DNA of 64,000 bases, from assembly GCA_044598425.1 (NCBI GenBank), contig CP172536.1, forward strand, positions 1,054,001-1,118,000, given 5' to 3'. The notes under the pieces are model-generated. The model was given only the letters and a program-made list of their open reading frames with translations, was not told where the DNA came from and did not search any database. Origin of the DNA: JAEVLT01 sp044598425. Its GTDB lineage: Bacteria > Bacillota > Bacilli > Bacillales > Cytobacillaceae. The position numbers and the translations under genes are program-made. Positions 44,055 through 53,758 of the stretch are shown here, in pieces. Position 1 is the stretch's first letter; every line of letters starts with the position of its first letter.

Positions 44055-44260
44055 TTTTTCTCCTCCTGAAAGCTGATTACTCTTTAAAAGACCTTCAATT
44101 ATTTTTAAAAGTTCATTCAAGAATCTTTATATTTTTCCAAAGATCGCTAGATGCTAAACATAGAATGTCAGTTGAAAATTAATTTTTTGTGGATAAAAAT
44201 GGACGATAGTTGACAATCTATAATTGTAAAAAATGAATCTTTTGGAGCTGTGGCAAGATT

Positions 44261-44497
44261 ATGGTAACATTGGCGTTTTTTCTCGTAAGCATGCTGCTTT
44301 CAATGTTAATCACCTTTTTTGACACGATGATTTTTGGGTATTCTTTTTGGAATTCTTTTTTTAACCTCTTTTATAGCGAAATCGCCGTAGGGAAATACAT
44401 TGTCTTTACCGGTGCCTTTTTTGGTTTACTTGCAAGCATCATCATAGATATTCGCATTTACCTCAATAAAAGAAAAATCGAGGAGAAGTATTCTTAA
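44261..44497 (+). CDS. Small two-TM protein at the head of the ger operon (D-subunit-like)
   Basis: This 78-residue protein has two hydrophobic segments (about 2-24 and 42-65) and a charged tail (NKRKIEEKYS). It ends one base before the gerB-type gene, so it is in the operon. Small two-TM proteins of this size occur in several Bacillus germinant-receptor operons as D subunits that modulate the receptor. The assignment rests on size, topology and place. Confidence 0.6.
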   Translation: MVTLAFFLVSMLLSMLITFFDTMIFGYSFWNSFFNLFYSEIAVGKYIVFTGAFFGLLASIIIDIRIYLNKRKIEEKYS

Positions 44498-44498
44498 C

Positions 44499-45611
44499 AT
44501 GCAAATTCAAAAAGAAAATATCTCGCTAAGCCAGCTATTTACCTTGTTGTTAAATTTTTTGCTTGGAAGCGCGATCGTCATTGGTAGCGGCAATAATGCC
44601 AAAAATGATGCTTGGCTTGCCAATTTTGTGGCTGCATTTTTGGGTCTCGGAATTATTTGCTTTTATTATCTTCTATTAAAGCGCATGCCGGGAAAAAATC
44701 TTTTTGAAATTTTTACTTCTTGTTTTGGGCGCAAGGTTTCCATTGCCCTGTCATTTTTGTATATTATTTATTTTTTTTATATTTCAAGCCGGGTTGTTCG
44801 TGATTTTTGTGAATTGATGGCTTCTGCCATCATGCCGAATACGCCAATCGAAGTCATATCGCTTACTTTCTGCCTGCTGATGGGGTATGTGATTTACCTT
44901 GGAATTGAGGTACTGGCGAGGACGTCGGAAATTTTTACTCCCTATCTATTTGGCTTTTTTTCATTATTAACGATTTTTCTCATGACAAGTGGAGAAGTGA
45001 ACTTTCTGCAATTACAGCCGTTTCTGTCAGATGGAATAAAACCGATCATGAAAGCCGTTTTTCCGGGCATCGCTACCTTTCCGTTTGGTGAACTGATTGC
45101 TTTTACGGTCATCCTGCCGAACGTCACCAATACAAAATATTTGTTGCGGACGGCAATGATCGGGGTAGGTGCTGCTTCTTTTTTTCTTATCGTATCCTCC
45201 ATTTTGATGGTCTGTACGCTTGGTGTCGATACGATGTTGCGCTCTAATTTTCCTCTGTTGAGTGTAGCGCGAAATGTTTCAATTGGCAACTTTATTGAAA
45301 GGATTGACGCATTCGTTGTATTTATCATGATGCTCAATCTTTTTGTTAAAGGTTCTATTTTTTTCTTTGCTGGATTAAAGGGATTAGAGCATATTTTTCA
45401 AATTCCCTTTCGTTATTTTGCTATTCCGATAGCAATGGTTATTTCCTTTTACTCGGTGCTGGTATCTGTTGATTTTGCCAATCATTTGGAGGAAGGTACA
45501 AAGTTCGTACCATATTTCTTGCACCTTCCATTTCAATTTTATATACCCTTTGCCGTCTTTGTCTTGCTGTTTTGGAAGCAGCGAAAAAACATGCAAAAGC
45601 AATTGAGGTGA
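44499..45611 (+). CDS. Spore germination receptor subunit B (GerAB family)
   Basis: This is the membrane subunit of a nutrient germinant receptor and belongs to the amino-acid permease (APC) superfamily. It has 370 residues with about ten membrane segments. It starts ISLSQLFTLLLNFLLGSAIV, which is typical. It probably contains the germinant pocket in the spore inner membrane. The order in this operon is D-like, B, A, C; the common order is A, B, C. The germinant cannot be told. Confidence 0.9.
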   Translation: MQIQKENISLSQLFTLLLNFLLGSAIVIGSGNNAKNDAWLANFVAAFLGLGIICFYYLLLKRMPGKNLFEIFTSCFGRKVSIALSFLYIIYFFYISSRVVRDFCELMASAIMPNTPIEVISLTFCLLMGYVIYLGIEVLARTSEIFTPYLFGFFSLLTIFLMTSGEVNFLQLQPFLSDGIKPIMKAVFPGIATFPFGELIAFTVILPNVTNTKYLLRTAMIGVGAASFFLIVSSILMVCTLGVDTMLRSNFPLLSVARNVSIGNFIERIDAFVVFIMMLNLFVKGSIFFFAGLKGLEHIFQIPFRYFAIPIAMVISFYSVLVSVDFANHLEEGTKFVPYFLHLPFQFYIPFAVFVLLFWKQRKNMQKQLR

Positions 45612-45615
45612 GAAA

Positions 45616-47220
45616 ATGCCTCCGCTGATTACCATTCGTAAATTAAAAAAGATAACGAAGGCACGACCGGATGCAGCAACCAACCATGCGAGTGAGCAGC
45701 CGTCAGATGATAGCCTTGGAAATTTCACTTTTGATACTTTGCATCAAGAGGTTATGACTGCATTTGGAGCTTCAGTTGATTTTCGTGCCGTAGAGAGCAT
45801 GATTGCTCGAAAAGAGGCATATTTTTACTATTTAGAGACAATGGTGAACTTGAAAATTTTAACAGAAACAACTGCAAGACTTCTCACCATTCATGTTGAT
45901 AATGAAAAAAACGTGAATTCCATTGAGGCGTTATCCCCTTTGATTAAAGAAAGTTTTGGCGGTGAAAGTTTCCAATTATTAGACAGCCAGGAAAAAGTAT
46001 TCTGGGCCATTTTAAACGGCGGTATTGTCATCGCCGTTAAAGGGATTGATAAGGCCATTTCCATCAACATGATGACGGATGAAAAACGAGCAGTGACGGA
46101 GCCGAGTACGCAAACGGTCGTAAGAGGGCCAAAGGACGGATTTATTGAATCGCTAGCTACCAATGTCAGTCTTATTCGGAGGAGAATTCGTAATCCAAAA
46201 TTGCAATTTGAAGAATTTATCGTTGGAAAAGATACGAGTACTTCGGTTTATATGGGATTCATTCACGGGATTGCCAACCAAGCAATCGTTGATGAAGTAC
46301 GCAATCGGCTGAAAAAGATTCATGTCAGTGCTGTTTTTGAATCCGGCAATATCGAAGAACTGATTGTTGATAAAACTTTTACTTTTTTTCCTTTGGCCTT
46401 AAATGCCGAGAGGCCAGATACCGTTGCTGCAAATTTAATGGAAGGGAAGATTGTAATTCTGATTGATGGCACCCCATTTTGTTTGCTAGTTCCGGCTGTT
46501 TTTGTTAATTTCTTTGAAATATCCGAGGATTATTATCAGCCATTCTTATTAGGAAGTTTTATCCGGTTTATCCGCTACCTTTCCTTTATGATTGCACTGT
46601 TGACGCCATCGATTTACGTAGGCATACTCACCTTCCATCAAGAACTGCTGCCGACAAATTTCTTATTGAGTGTAATTGCCCAACGGGAAGGGGTTCCTTT
46701 TCCGGCCGTTGTTGAAGTATTCTTAATGGAGATTGCGTTTGAAATCCTCCGTGAAGCAGGAGTGAGGATGCCAAAAACTGTTGGACAGATGGTTTCGATC
46801 GTGGGGGCGCTCGTTATTGGCCAGGCGGCTGCCGAAGCCGGGATTATTTCAAATATCATGATTATCGTTGTCTCAATAACAGCTATTGCAAATTTTGTCT
46901 CGCCGACATACAGTTTCGCAGCTTCATCAAGACTGCTGCGGTTTATCTTTATTATTTCCGCTTCCATTTTAGGCTTATATGGAGTGCTGCTAGTGTTGAT
47001 TTTTATGGTTGCGCATTTGAGTTCACTACGGTCATTTGGCGTTCCTTATCTGGCTCCCATTGCTCCGTTCATTGTTGAGGATCAGAAAGATGTTTTTATG
47101 CGCTCGCCATTTTGGGCAATGAAGAAGCGGCCTAAGTATTTGCGCACTGAAAATGAGTTAAAAGTATTTTCTGACGCATCTCCAACCCCGCCGCCATCAA
47201 AAGGGGGGCATAATCGGTGA
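45616..47220 (+). CDS. Spore germination receptor subunit A (GerAA family)
   Basis: This is the large receptor subunit. It has 534 residues: a soluble N-terminal domain (about 1-310, including GPKDGFIESLATNVSLIRRR and its partner strand LIDGTPFCLLVPAVFVNFFE) and a membrane part (about 310-490). The membrane part contains AQREGVPFPAVVEVFLMEIA and GQMVSIVGALVIGQAAAEAG. A pro-rich tail (TPPPSKGGHNR) ends it. GAGGTGAG precedes the ATG, and the 3' end overlaps the C subunit gene by 4 bp. Confidence 0.95.
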   Translation: MPPLITIRKLKKITKARPDAATNHASEQPSDDSLGNFTFDTLHQEVMTAFGASVDFRAVESMIARKEAYFYYLETMVNLKILTETTARLLTIHVDNEKNVNSIEALSPLIKESFGGESFQLLDSQEKVFWAILNGGIVIAVKGIDKAISINMMTDEKRAVTEPSTQTVVRGPKDGFIESLATNVSLIRRRIRNPKLQFEEFIVGKDTSTSVYMGFIHGIANQAIVDEVRNRLKKIHVSAVFESGNIEELIVDKTFTFFPLALNAERPDTVAANLMEGKIVILIDGTPFCLLVPAVFVNFFEISEDYYQPFLLGSFIRFIRYLSFMIALLTPSIYVGILTFHQELLPTNFLLSVIAQREGVPFPAVVEVFLMEIAFEILREAGVRMPKTVGQMVSIVGALVIGQAAAEAGIISNIMIIVVSITAIANFVSPTYSFAASSRLLRFIFIISASILGLYGVLLVLIFMVAHLSSLRSFGVPYLAPIAPFIVEDQKDVFMRSPFWAMKKRPKYLRTENELKVFSDASPTPPPSKGGHNR

Positions 47221-48401
47221 TGAAAAAAAAGATCATTCTTTGCACCCTCAGTCTATTGCTGCTGACAGGCTGCTGGGATCAGCGCGAACTTTCTTCCATT
47301 ACCGTTGTTACAGGAATTGCAGTGGATAAAGGAGATGATGATCAGTATATTATGACTGTTGAGGGGTTGAATGCGCAGGAGCTAAACGTAAAAACATCAA
47401 GCGGCTATGCACCATCAATTATTTTTAGTTTAAAGGGTAATACACTATCTGAATTGTCGCGAAAAATGAATATCGGCATATCGCGAAATTTAATCTACTC
47501 TCACATGAAAACATTGATTTTTAGCGAAGAAGCAGCACAGGAAGGCATGTTGGAATTTTTTGATTATCTCGAGCGAAATCGGGAAATCCGTGATGATTTT
47601 AATATTGTCATCGCCAGAAACAATAAGGCAAGTGATGTTCTTAAAGTAACGTACCAATTTCAAAAATCAACAGCGCTAAAACTTTTTATCCAGCTGAATT
47701 CCATGGTGAAAAATTGGGGCGGCGACCCAGATGTCAAATTAAATAATGTCATTTCGGCGATGACGTCCCCAGGAAGGCAGCCTGTTATGGCTGGGGTTAC
47801 CATTCTGGGAAACCCAGAAAAAGGCGTTAGTGTCGATAATATGAAAAAAGTTACACCGGATGCTCTTGCTGTTTTAAATTCACTGGCTGTTTTTAAAAAG
47901 AAGAAATTAGTTGGATTTTTATCGATAACCGATGCCCGGAATTATTTATGGATTGAAAACAATATTAAACGCACTTCCGTTTCCGTGCCTTGTGGAGAAA
48001 ATAAATTCTTTGCCCTGCAAATATACAATTCAAAAACACGAAAAACCGCCAGAATGATAAATGGTGTTCCCTTACTTGGCGTGAAAGTTCAGGCAGAAAC
48101 ATATTTGGACGCAGATCAATGTATGAAAAATTTAACAAAAGTAGCTGCTTATGCAAAATATGAAAAATTAGCAGAAAAACAAATTCAGAAGCAAATCGCC
48201 TCAACAATCCGAAAAGCTCAAAGAAAATATCAATCGGATATATTCGGATTTGGCGAAGTGCTGTTCCGCCAACATTCTCAACAATTTAAAAAGGTAAAGG
48301 GCCAATGGGATGAAAGGTTTGCTGCAGCTTCCGTGAATATTGATGTGAAAGTGAAGATTAGAAGAACGGGAATTCGCACGAGAGGACCCATTGAAAAATA
48401 G
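47217..48401 (+). CDS. Spore germination receptor subunit C, lipoprotein (GerAC family)
   Basis: This 394-residue protein has a lipoprotein signal, with the lipobox LLTGC ending at C19, followed by the hallmark WDQRELSSITVVTGIAVDK. The Ger(x)C domain follows. It would be lipid-anchored on the outer face of the spore inner membrane with subunits A and B. The start overlaps the A-subunit stop. A clear terminator follows. Confidence 0.95.
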   Translation: MMKKKIILCTLSLLLLTGCWDQRELSSITVVTGIAVDKGDDDQYIMTVEGLNAQELNVKTSSGYAPSIIFSLKGNTLSELSRKMNIGISRNLIYSHMKTLIFSEEAAQEGMLEFFDYLERNREIRDDFNIVIARNNKASDVLKVTYQFQKSTALKLFIQLNSMVKNWGGDPDVKLNNVISAMTSPGRQPVMAGVTILGNPEKGVSVDNMKKVTPDALAVLNSLAVFKKKKLVGFLSITDARNYLWIENNIKRTSVSVPCGENKFFALQIYNSKTRKTARMINGVPLLGVKVQAETYLDADQCMKNLTKVAAYAKYEKLAEKQIQKQIASTIRKAQRKYQSDIFGFGEVLFRQHSQQFKKVKGQWDERFAAASVNIDVKVKIRRTGIRTRGPIEK

Positions 48402-48434
48402 GAAAAGGAAAAAGGTAGCAAGAATTATAAACAA

Positions 48435-48466
48435 AAGCCCATTTGATCAGAAATGGGCTTATTTCT
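48435..48466 (+). terminator. Terminator of the ger operon
   Basis: A perfect 10-bp stem (AAGCCCATTT / AAATGGGCTT) is followed by ATTTCTT. Confidence 0.75.
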
Positions 48467-48560
48467 TATGATAAAAACCGGGTAATTTGTATAGGTGTCT
48501 ATTGCACATTTTATCTCTGTTGAATAGGATATATTGACTTTATAAAAGGAGGTAATGAAC

Positions 48561-48668
48561 ATGTCAGGTGCTGCAGGTGGATACGGCGGTGGGTTTGCCC
48601 TGTTGGTAGTTTTGTTTATTTTGTTAATCATTATCGGGGCTTCTTGGGGATTTGGCGGATTCTATTAA
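48561..48668 (+). CDS. YjcZ-family sporulation peptide, first copy
   Basis: This is a 35-residue peptide: a Gly/Tyr-rich start (MSGAAGGYGGGF), one membrane helix (ALLVVLFILLIIIGAS) and a short WGFGGFY end. It has a very strong site (AAAGGAGG). YjcZ/SscA-like peptides are made in sporulation and some help spore-coat assembly. A second copy lies 19 bp downstream. Confidence 0.85.
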   Translation: MSGAAGGYGGGFALLVVLFILLIIIGASWGFGGFY

Positions 48669-48687
48669 AAATAAGGAGGTTATTTAT

Positions 48688-48837
48688 ATGCATTTCGGAT
48701 ATGGATACGGAGGATACGGTTTGGGTGGATGCTGCGGCTACGGTGGCGTGGGCTACGGTGGCTACGGTGCTTTCGCTTTAATCGTTGTTCTATTCATTCT
48801 TCTAATCATTGTGGGTGCTGCATGCTTTACTTGGTAA
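48688..48837 (+). CDS. YjcZ-family sporulation peptide, second copy
   Basis: This 49-residue peptide has a Gly/Tyr repeat head (HFGYGYGGYGLGGCCGYGG...) and one hydrophobic helix (FALIVVLFILLIIVGAA) much like the first copy. It adds a CC pair in the head and a Cys near the end (AACFTW). It has a strong site (TAAGGAGG). It is likely co-transcribed with the first copy. Confidence 0.85.
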   Translation: MHFGYGYGGYGLGGCCGYGGVGYGGYGAFALIVVLFILLIIVGAACFTW

Positions 48838-48841
48838 TATA

Positions 48842-48871
48842 AAAAAAAAGCGGGGGTTCCCCCGCTTTTTA
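48842..48871. terminator. Bidirectional GC-rich terminator
   Basis: AAAGCGGGGG-TT-CCCCCGCTTT is flanked by A and T runs. It serves the YjcZ pair and the convergent YkvA gene. Confidence 0.85.
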
Positions 48872-49270
48872 TTTTGCCCCCGCTTGCCATTCTTTAAATG
48901 CCTCCAGTTCTGATGAGATTCTTTTTAACGTAAATCCGATGACCGCGGCATCATCGAATAAACCAAGTCCGGCAATAAAATCAGGAACAAGATCAACAGG
49001 AGAAACAAAATAAATGATCGCTCCAATAACGGTCAGGATTGTTGCTGGAGACACATTTCGATATTCTCCTTTTGTATAGGTTCTGACAAGGTCGGTTAAT
49101 AATTTCAGCTTGTCCCAGGCATTACCTAAAGAATCCCTATGGTTCATTGCTTTTTTTAGTGCCTTTGTGAGCAAACGTTCTGTTTTTTTCGGCTTATTAA
49201 GATATTCTTTTGCTTTCATTTGATTGTATTCTTGCCATTTCTGCAAATCATGCTCATTCTTTTGAAACAT
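48869..49270 (-). CDS. YkvA/DUF1232-family membrane protein
   Basis: This protein of about 133 residues has a charged helical N-terminus and the DUF1232 signature IIYFVSPVDLVPDFIAGLGL near the middle, which forms a short membrane hairpin. ATG 49270 after AAAGGGG is better than the first ATG of the frame at 49291. Family function is not established. It is alone on the minus strand. Confidence 0.8.
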   Translation of the reverse strand: MFQKNEHDLQKWQEYNQMKAKEYLNKPKKTERLLTKALKKAMNHRDSLGNAWDKLKLLTDLVRTYTKGEYRNVSPATILTVIGAIIYFVSPVDLVPDFIAGLGLFDDAAVIGFTLKRISSELEAFKEWQAGAK

Positions 49271-49411
49271 GATAAACCCCTTTCTTAGCATCGAGGATTT
49301 TTTGTTATAGATAAAAAAGCCCTTTTAAAATACTTTTCCACTGAATCAGGAATTTAAACAAGAAAACACCAGGCAGCACTCTGACGGGTGTTTCTTTTAG
49401 CAAAACAGGAA

Positions 49412-51136
49412 TTATACAATGATAAGGGCAGTTTCGCCGTTAACAATTTCTTCTACTTCCGATCCTTCAAGTGTCTCTTTGTGTAATAAAGCATCGACTA
49501 ATTGTAAATACTGTGATCGATTACTCTCAATGATTGCTTCTGCTTTTTCCAAACCTTTTTGAAATAAATCCTGCATTTTTGCTTCTTTATCCTGTTTATT
49601 AAAAGTAAGCGAAAAGCCATTCTCTAACATTCCCGTGTCTACCATCTGTTCGATAATATGTTTTGCCTGCTGGACATCCCCGCTTACACCAATGCTGTGT
49701 TCACCGAGAAACATTCTCTCAGCTACACCGCCGGCTAGCACCATCGCAACGCGGTCGAGCAAGTCGCTTGTTGTTGATAGGTGAAGCTCCTTTGGAATAG
49801 GAGCCACATATCCGAGTGCCTCACCGCGCGGAATAATGGTGGCTTTTCGCACCGATCCTGGCTTTGTAATAGCAGCAACAACAGCATGGCCTGCTTCATG
49901 AATCGCAACTCTACGCTTTGTAGCGGCATCTTGCAAGGAACGTGAGGTGCTGCCGAGGATGGTTCGATCAAGGGCATAATCGAGATCGCTTTTTTGGATA
50001 ACTTCTTGTCCATTTCGAACCGCTCGTCTGCTTGCTGTTTCAAACAGCGATTGAAGATCTGCACCTGAAAATCCGGACGTGCTTTCGGCTAAATCATCCA
50101 AAGCCATGTAGACATCTTCGGCGAGCCGCTTACCTTTTGAATGAATTTCAATAATTTCCTTTCTTCCCTTTGTATCAGGAAGGGGAACATGAAATGAAAA
50201 ATCGATTCTTCCAGGGCGAAGAAATGCTTCATCGAGCATGTCTTTGCGGTTCGTTGCGGCAACGAACAGAATGCCATCGTTGGCATGCCCGCCGTCTAGT
50301 TGAACGAGCAGCTCAGTTAATGTTTTTTCAGCTTCTTCACCACCATGCGCTTTTCTTCTGCCAGCAAGAGCATCAACCTCATCGATAAAGATGACGGCAT
50401 TGCCTGCTTTTCGGGCGCTTTGGAACAATGAGCGAACACGGCTGGCTCCAACACCGACAAATAATTCGTTAAAGGCAGAACCGCTTGCCGAAAAGTAAGA
50501 AGCATTCAGCTCTTTGGCAATCGCTTGCGCAAGCAGTGTTTTTCCCGTGCCTGGAGGTCCGTAAAAAAGTATGCCTTTAGGAGGCTTGATCCCCATTTTT
50601 ATCGCTTTTTCCGGTTCTTTCAGAATAGCAAGCGTCTGGGTGATTTCTTCTTTCATTTCATCGCTAAGACCTCCGACATCCGCAAAAGAAATCGAAGGAA
50701 GCGGACGAGGTTTAGCTAGGCTGTTTTTCATTGAATTGGATAAGCCAAAGCCGCCTTTTGTTTTTTGAAGAGCCAAAGCTGCGGCGGCAAGCGCCGCAAT
50801 CGCTCCACCCAATACCCATTTTCCGTAGCGGCTGCTGTTAGAAAAAGAATAATCAATATTATATTTTTCAACAAGTTTATTCACCATTTGACTGTTTGGC
50901 GGCACATGTGACACGTATTTGCCGTTTTTCGTCACCAAATGAAGGCTGCCATCCCCGTTTTCCGTTAGCGTGACGGTTTGCCCTTTTTCAGCTTGAATTG
51001 TTTTTTCCATTTTAGAAAATGGTATTGAGGTTTCCTGATTTGATCCAACGAAAAACCAAGATACAACTGCTGTGATTATAAGAATCGCTGCTAAGAGCGG
51101 AATAAACTTTGAAACTGCTTTTTTACTTTTATTCAA
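49412..51136 (-). CDS. FtsH-like membrane AAA+ metalloprotease (paralogue)
   Basis: This 574-residue ATP-dependent protease is anchored by TM helices near 11-30 and 105-122 around a short outer domain. The AAA+ module has GPPGTGKT (Walker A), VIFIDEVDAL (Walker B), the pore motif LFVGVGASR and the SRH ATNRKDMLDEAFLRPGR. The M41 domain has the zinc motif HEAGH and a downstream Asp in SGDVQQAKHI. All catalytic residues are present. It is shorter than housekeeping FtsH, and its neighbours are not the usual tilS-hpt-ftsH set, so it is a second copy. The start appears to be TTG. Confidence 0.87.
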   Translation of the reverse strand: MNKSKKAVSKFIPLLAAILIITAVVSWFFVGSNQETSIPFSKMEKTIQAEKGQTVTLTENGDGSLHLVTKNGKYVSHVPPNSQMVNKLVEKYNIDYSFSNSSRYGKWVLGGAIAALAAAALALQKTKGGFGLSNSMKNSLAKPRPLPSISFADVGGLSDEMKEEITQTLAILKEPEKAIKMGIKPPKGILFYGPPGTGKTLLAQAIAKELNASYFSASGSAFNELFVGVGASRVRSLFQSARKAGNAVIFIDEVDALAGRRKAHGGEEAEKTLTELLVQLDGGHANDGILFVAATNRKDMLDEAFLRPGRIDFSFHVPLPDTKGRKEIIEIHSKGKRLAEDVYMALDDLAESTSGFSGADLQSLFETASRRAVRNGQEVIQKSDLDYALDRTILGSTSRSLQDAATKRRVAIHEAGHAVVAAITKPGSVRKATIIPRGEALGYVAPIPKELHLSTTSDLLDRVAMVLAGGVAERMFLGEHSIGVSGDVQQAKHIIEQMVDTGMLENGFSLTFNKQDKEAKMQDLFQKGLEKAEAIIESNRSQYLQLVDALLHKETLEGSEVEEIVNGETALIIV

Positions 51137-51361
51137 ACCCTTTCATCTCCCATACTTTAAGAGTCTGTCTCTATTATAAAAGGTATCAGGTAAATTAGAT
51201 TGCGGTAATTAATGGAAATTCATGCTAGCTGTACGAGCCGGAGTTTAACTGAATAATGGCGAGGGGAATCTTGTGCAAAAGATTGCAAAGTTTGCTTGAG
51301 ACATATAAGATTGAAGTTATGGGCAAAAATATTTTTGTTGTCAAAAAGAGAGGAAATTGAA

Positions 51362-52942
51362 ATGAGTAACCATTTTAAAGATGATGTATTGTCGCGCCGG
51401 ACATTTGCGATTATTTCCCACCCGGATGCAGGTAAAACGACCTTAACGGAAAAATTATTATTATTCGGCGGTGCGATCCGTGATGCGGGAACGGTAAAAG
51501 CGAAGAAAACTGGAAAATTTGCGACAAGCGACTGGATGGAGATCGAAAAACAGCGCGGAATCTCTGTTACATCGAGTGTCATGCAATTTGATTACAATGG
51601 TTTTCAGGTAAATATTTTGGATACACCTGGACACCAGGATTTTAGTGAAGACACGTATCGTACGTTGATGGCTGTTGACAGTGCGGTCATGATCATCGAC
51701 TCAGCAAAGGGAATTGAGGAGCAAACGTTGAAATTGTTTAAAGTTTGCCGGATGCGCGGTATTCCTATCTTCACGTTTATGAACAAGCTCGACCGCCAAG
51801 GAAAAATGCCGCTGGAGCTTCTTGCAGAGTTAGAGGAAGTTCTCGGAATTGAATCATACCCAATGAACTGGCCGATCGGAATGGGTAAGGAATTTCTTGG
51901 AATCTATGACCGTTTTTATAATCGGATCGAACAGTTCCGAGTCGAAGAAAGCGATCGCTTTATTCCGCTTAATGAAGACGGTGAAATTGACGGCGACCAT
52001 CCGTTGAAGCAGTCTGGTCTCTACGACCAAACATTGGAAGAAGTTCTGCTATTAAATGAAGCGGGGAATACTTTCTCTCCTGAAAAGGTAGCTGAAGGTT
52101 CGCTTACCCCTGTATTTTTTGGCAGTGCATTGACAAATTTTGGGGTGCAGACATTCTTAGAAACATACTTGCAATTTGCACCGCCGCCAAAAGCACGGAA
52201 TTCAACTGCCGGAGAAATTGATCCGCTGTCAGAACAATTTTCCGGATTTGTTTTTAAAATTCAGGCCAATATGAATCCGGCACACCGGGACCGGATTGCT
52301 TTTGTACGAATTTGTTCCGGTAAATTTGAGCGTGGCATGACGGTGAATATCCCTCGGATAGGAAAACAGATCAAATTGTCCCAGTCAACATCCTTTATGG
52401 CAGAGGAGCGAAACACCGTGGACGAAGCAGTTAGCGGCGATATCATTGGACTTTACGATACGGGCACATATCAAATTGGCGATACGCTGACAACCGGAAA
52501 AGATGATTTTCAATTTGATCGTCTGCCACAGTTTACTCCAGAGTTATTTGTACGTGTTTCGGCAAAAAATGTTATGAAGCAAAAGTCCTTTTATAAAGGA
52601 ATTCAGCAGCTTGTCCAAGAGGGAGCGATTCAGCTGTTTAAAACGGTGAAAACAGACGAATACCTTCTCGGTGCTGTCGGCCAGCTGCAATTTGAAGTAT
52701 TTGAACACCGGATGAAAAATGAGTACAATGCCGAAGTGATGATGGAGCGGCTCGGCTCAAAGATTGCCAGATGGATTGAAGGCGATGAGGTCGATGAAAA
52801 TCTCTCTAGTTCCCGCAGCCTGCTTGTACGTGACCGCTATGACCATTTTGTCTTTTTATTTGAGAATGACTTTGCAATGCGCTGGTTCCAAGAAAAAAAT
52901 CCGACAGTCAAGCTATATAACCCAATGGATTTGCATGACTAA
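51362..52942 (+). CDS. prfC: Peptide chain release factor 3 (RF3)
   Basis: This GTPase removes RF1/RF2 from the ribosome after termination. It has 526 residues from ATG 51362, which follows GAGAGGAAA; the frame's upstream TTG is not supported. GTPase motifs: HPDAGKTTLTEKLL (P loop), RGISVTSSV (switch I), DTPGHQDF and NKLDR. Domain II and the RF3 C-terminal domain follow (VGQLQFEVFEHRMKNEY). RF3 is patchy among Bacillaceae. It stands as a single gene with its own terminator. Confidence 0.93.
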   Translation: MSNHFKDDVLSRRTFAIISHPDAGKTTLTEKLLLFGGAIRDAGTVKAKKTGKFATSDWMEIEKQRGISVTSSVMQFDYNGFQVNILDTPGHQDFSEDTYRTLMAVDSAVMIIDSAKGIEEQTLKLFKVCRMRGIPIFTFMNKLDRQGKMPLELLAELEEVLGIESYPMNWPIGMGKEFLGIYDRFYNRIEQFRVEESDRFIPLNEDGEIDGDHPLKQSGLYDQTLEEVLLLNEAGNTFSPEKVAEGSLTPVFFGSALTNFGVQTFLETYLQFAPPPKARNSTAGEIDPLSEQFSGFVFKIQANMNPAHRDRIAFVRICSGKFERGMTVNIPRIGKQIKLSQSTSFMAEERNTVDEAVSGDIIGLYDTGTYQIGDTLTTGKDDFQFDRLPQFTPELFVRVSAKNVMKQKSFYKGIQQLVQEGAIQLFKTVKTDEYLLGAVGQLQFEVFEHRMKNEYNAEVMMERLGSKIARWIEGDEVDENLSSSRSLLVRDRYDHFVFLFENDFAMRWFQEKNPTVKLYNPMDLHD

Positions 52943-52945
52943 TCA

Positions 52946-52974
52946 AAGGACGAGAGGGATTCTCGTTCTTTTTA
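52946..52974 (+). terminator. Terminator of prfC
   Basis: AAGGACGAGA / TCTCGTTCTT forms a 10-bp stem with one G-T pair and a 5-nt loop, followed by TTTT. Confidence 0.8.
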
Positions 52975-53090
52975 TATGATTAAACCAAAAAAAGGTAATA
53001 ATCGTTATTTTTGAAGTAATTTTTCCAGAAAACGGGTTATCCTAAGCTCGCAGTAAATTTTTGAAAAAACATTAAAAAACAGGAAATGAT

Positions 53091-53555
53091 ATGAAGATGA
53101 TGAGCCGAATGGAAGCTGTTTTATGGAATATTGCTTTGCCTGGCTTCAGCCAATTATTGTTAGGGAATTATCTTAAAGGAATCTTATTTGTACTGCTGGA
53201 ATTTGTTATTAACGTCAACAGCCAGTTCAATCTTGCCATTATGTACAGCTTCATAGGAGAAATAGATAAAGCGGAATCCGTCGTGGATTACCAATGGCTT
53301 ATGTTTTATCCATGTGTCTATATGTTTGCCATGTGGGATGCTTACCGGGTTGTGATGCCGCCTGATGAGCGGTTTTCTTTCTTGCCATTTGTTTTTGCAG
53401 CCTATTTTGTCACAGTTGGCTTAATGTATTCTTCAAAATTGACGGTTTTTCAGCTGCACCCGGGACCTGTCTTTCTGCCGATGGTTTTTTTGCCGCTGGG
53501 ATTGCTTGTCGGATTGGTCCTGAAATATTTTTTTATTGTTAAATATCCTCGTTAA
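53091..53555 (+). CDS. Conserved multi-TM membrane protein of unknown function
   Basis: This 154-residue protein has about four to five hydrophobic segments. The first (ALPGFSQLLLGNYLKGILFV) resembles the TM2/YccF-like pattern of a Gly-rich turn between helices; later ones include WLMFYPCVYMFAMWDAY and VFLPLGLLVGLVLKYFF. I do not recognise a named family. It starts at an ATG after AGGAAATG. It lies between prfC and a secreted DUF5667 gene, each with its own terminator, so it is a single unit. Confidence 0.65.
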   Translation: MKMMSRMEAVLWNIALPGFSQLLLGNYLKGILFVLLEFVINVNSQFNLAIMYSFIGEIDKAESVVDYQWLMFYPCVYMFAMWDAYRVVMPPDERFSFLPFVFAAYFVTVGLMYSSKLTVFQLHPGPVFLPMVFLPLGLLVGLVLKYFFIVKYPR

Positions 53556-53569
53556 TAGCTTCAGTCATG

Positions 53570-53602
53570 AATCCCAATGCCGTTTGGTCTGGGATTTTTT
53601 TC
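53570..53602 (+). terminator. Terminator after the membrane protein gene
   Basis: AATCCCA pairs with TGGGATT and is followed by TTTTTTCTTTTT. Confidence 0.7.
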
Positions 53603-53758
53603 TTTTTAAATAAGGCTTTTAGAACTGTGTGCATGGTTAGCGGAGGTCTTAGGGCTTGTTTGAAATTTTTTGTTTATAACACCCCCACAAATGATCAGGC
53701 TGAAAGCGTAACTGTTTAGTGAGAATGCGGCCGCGAAAAAAACATAGAGGTGAATCCA

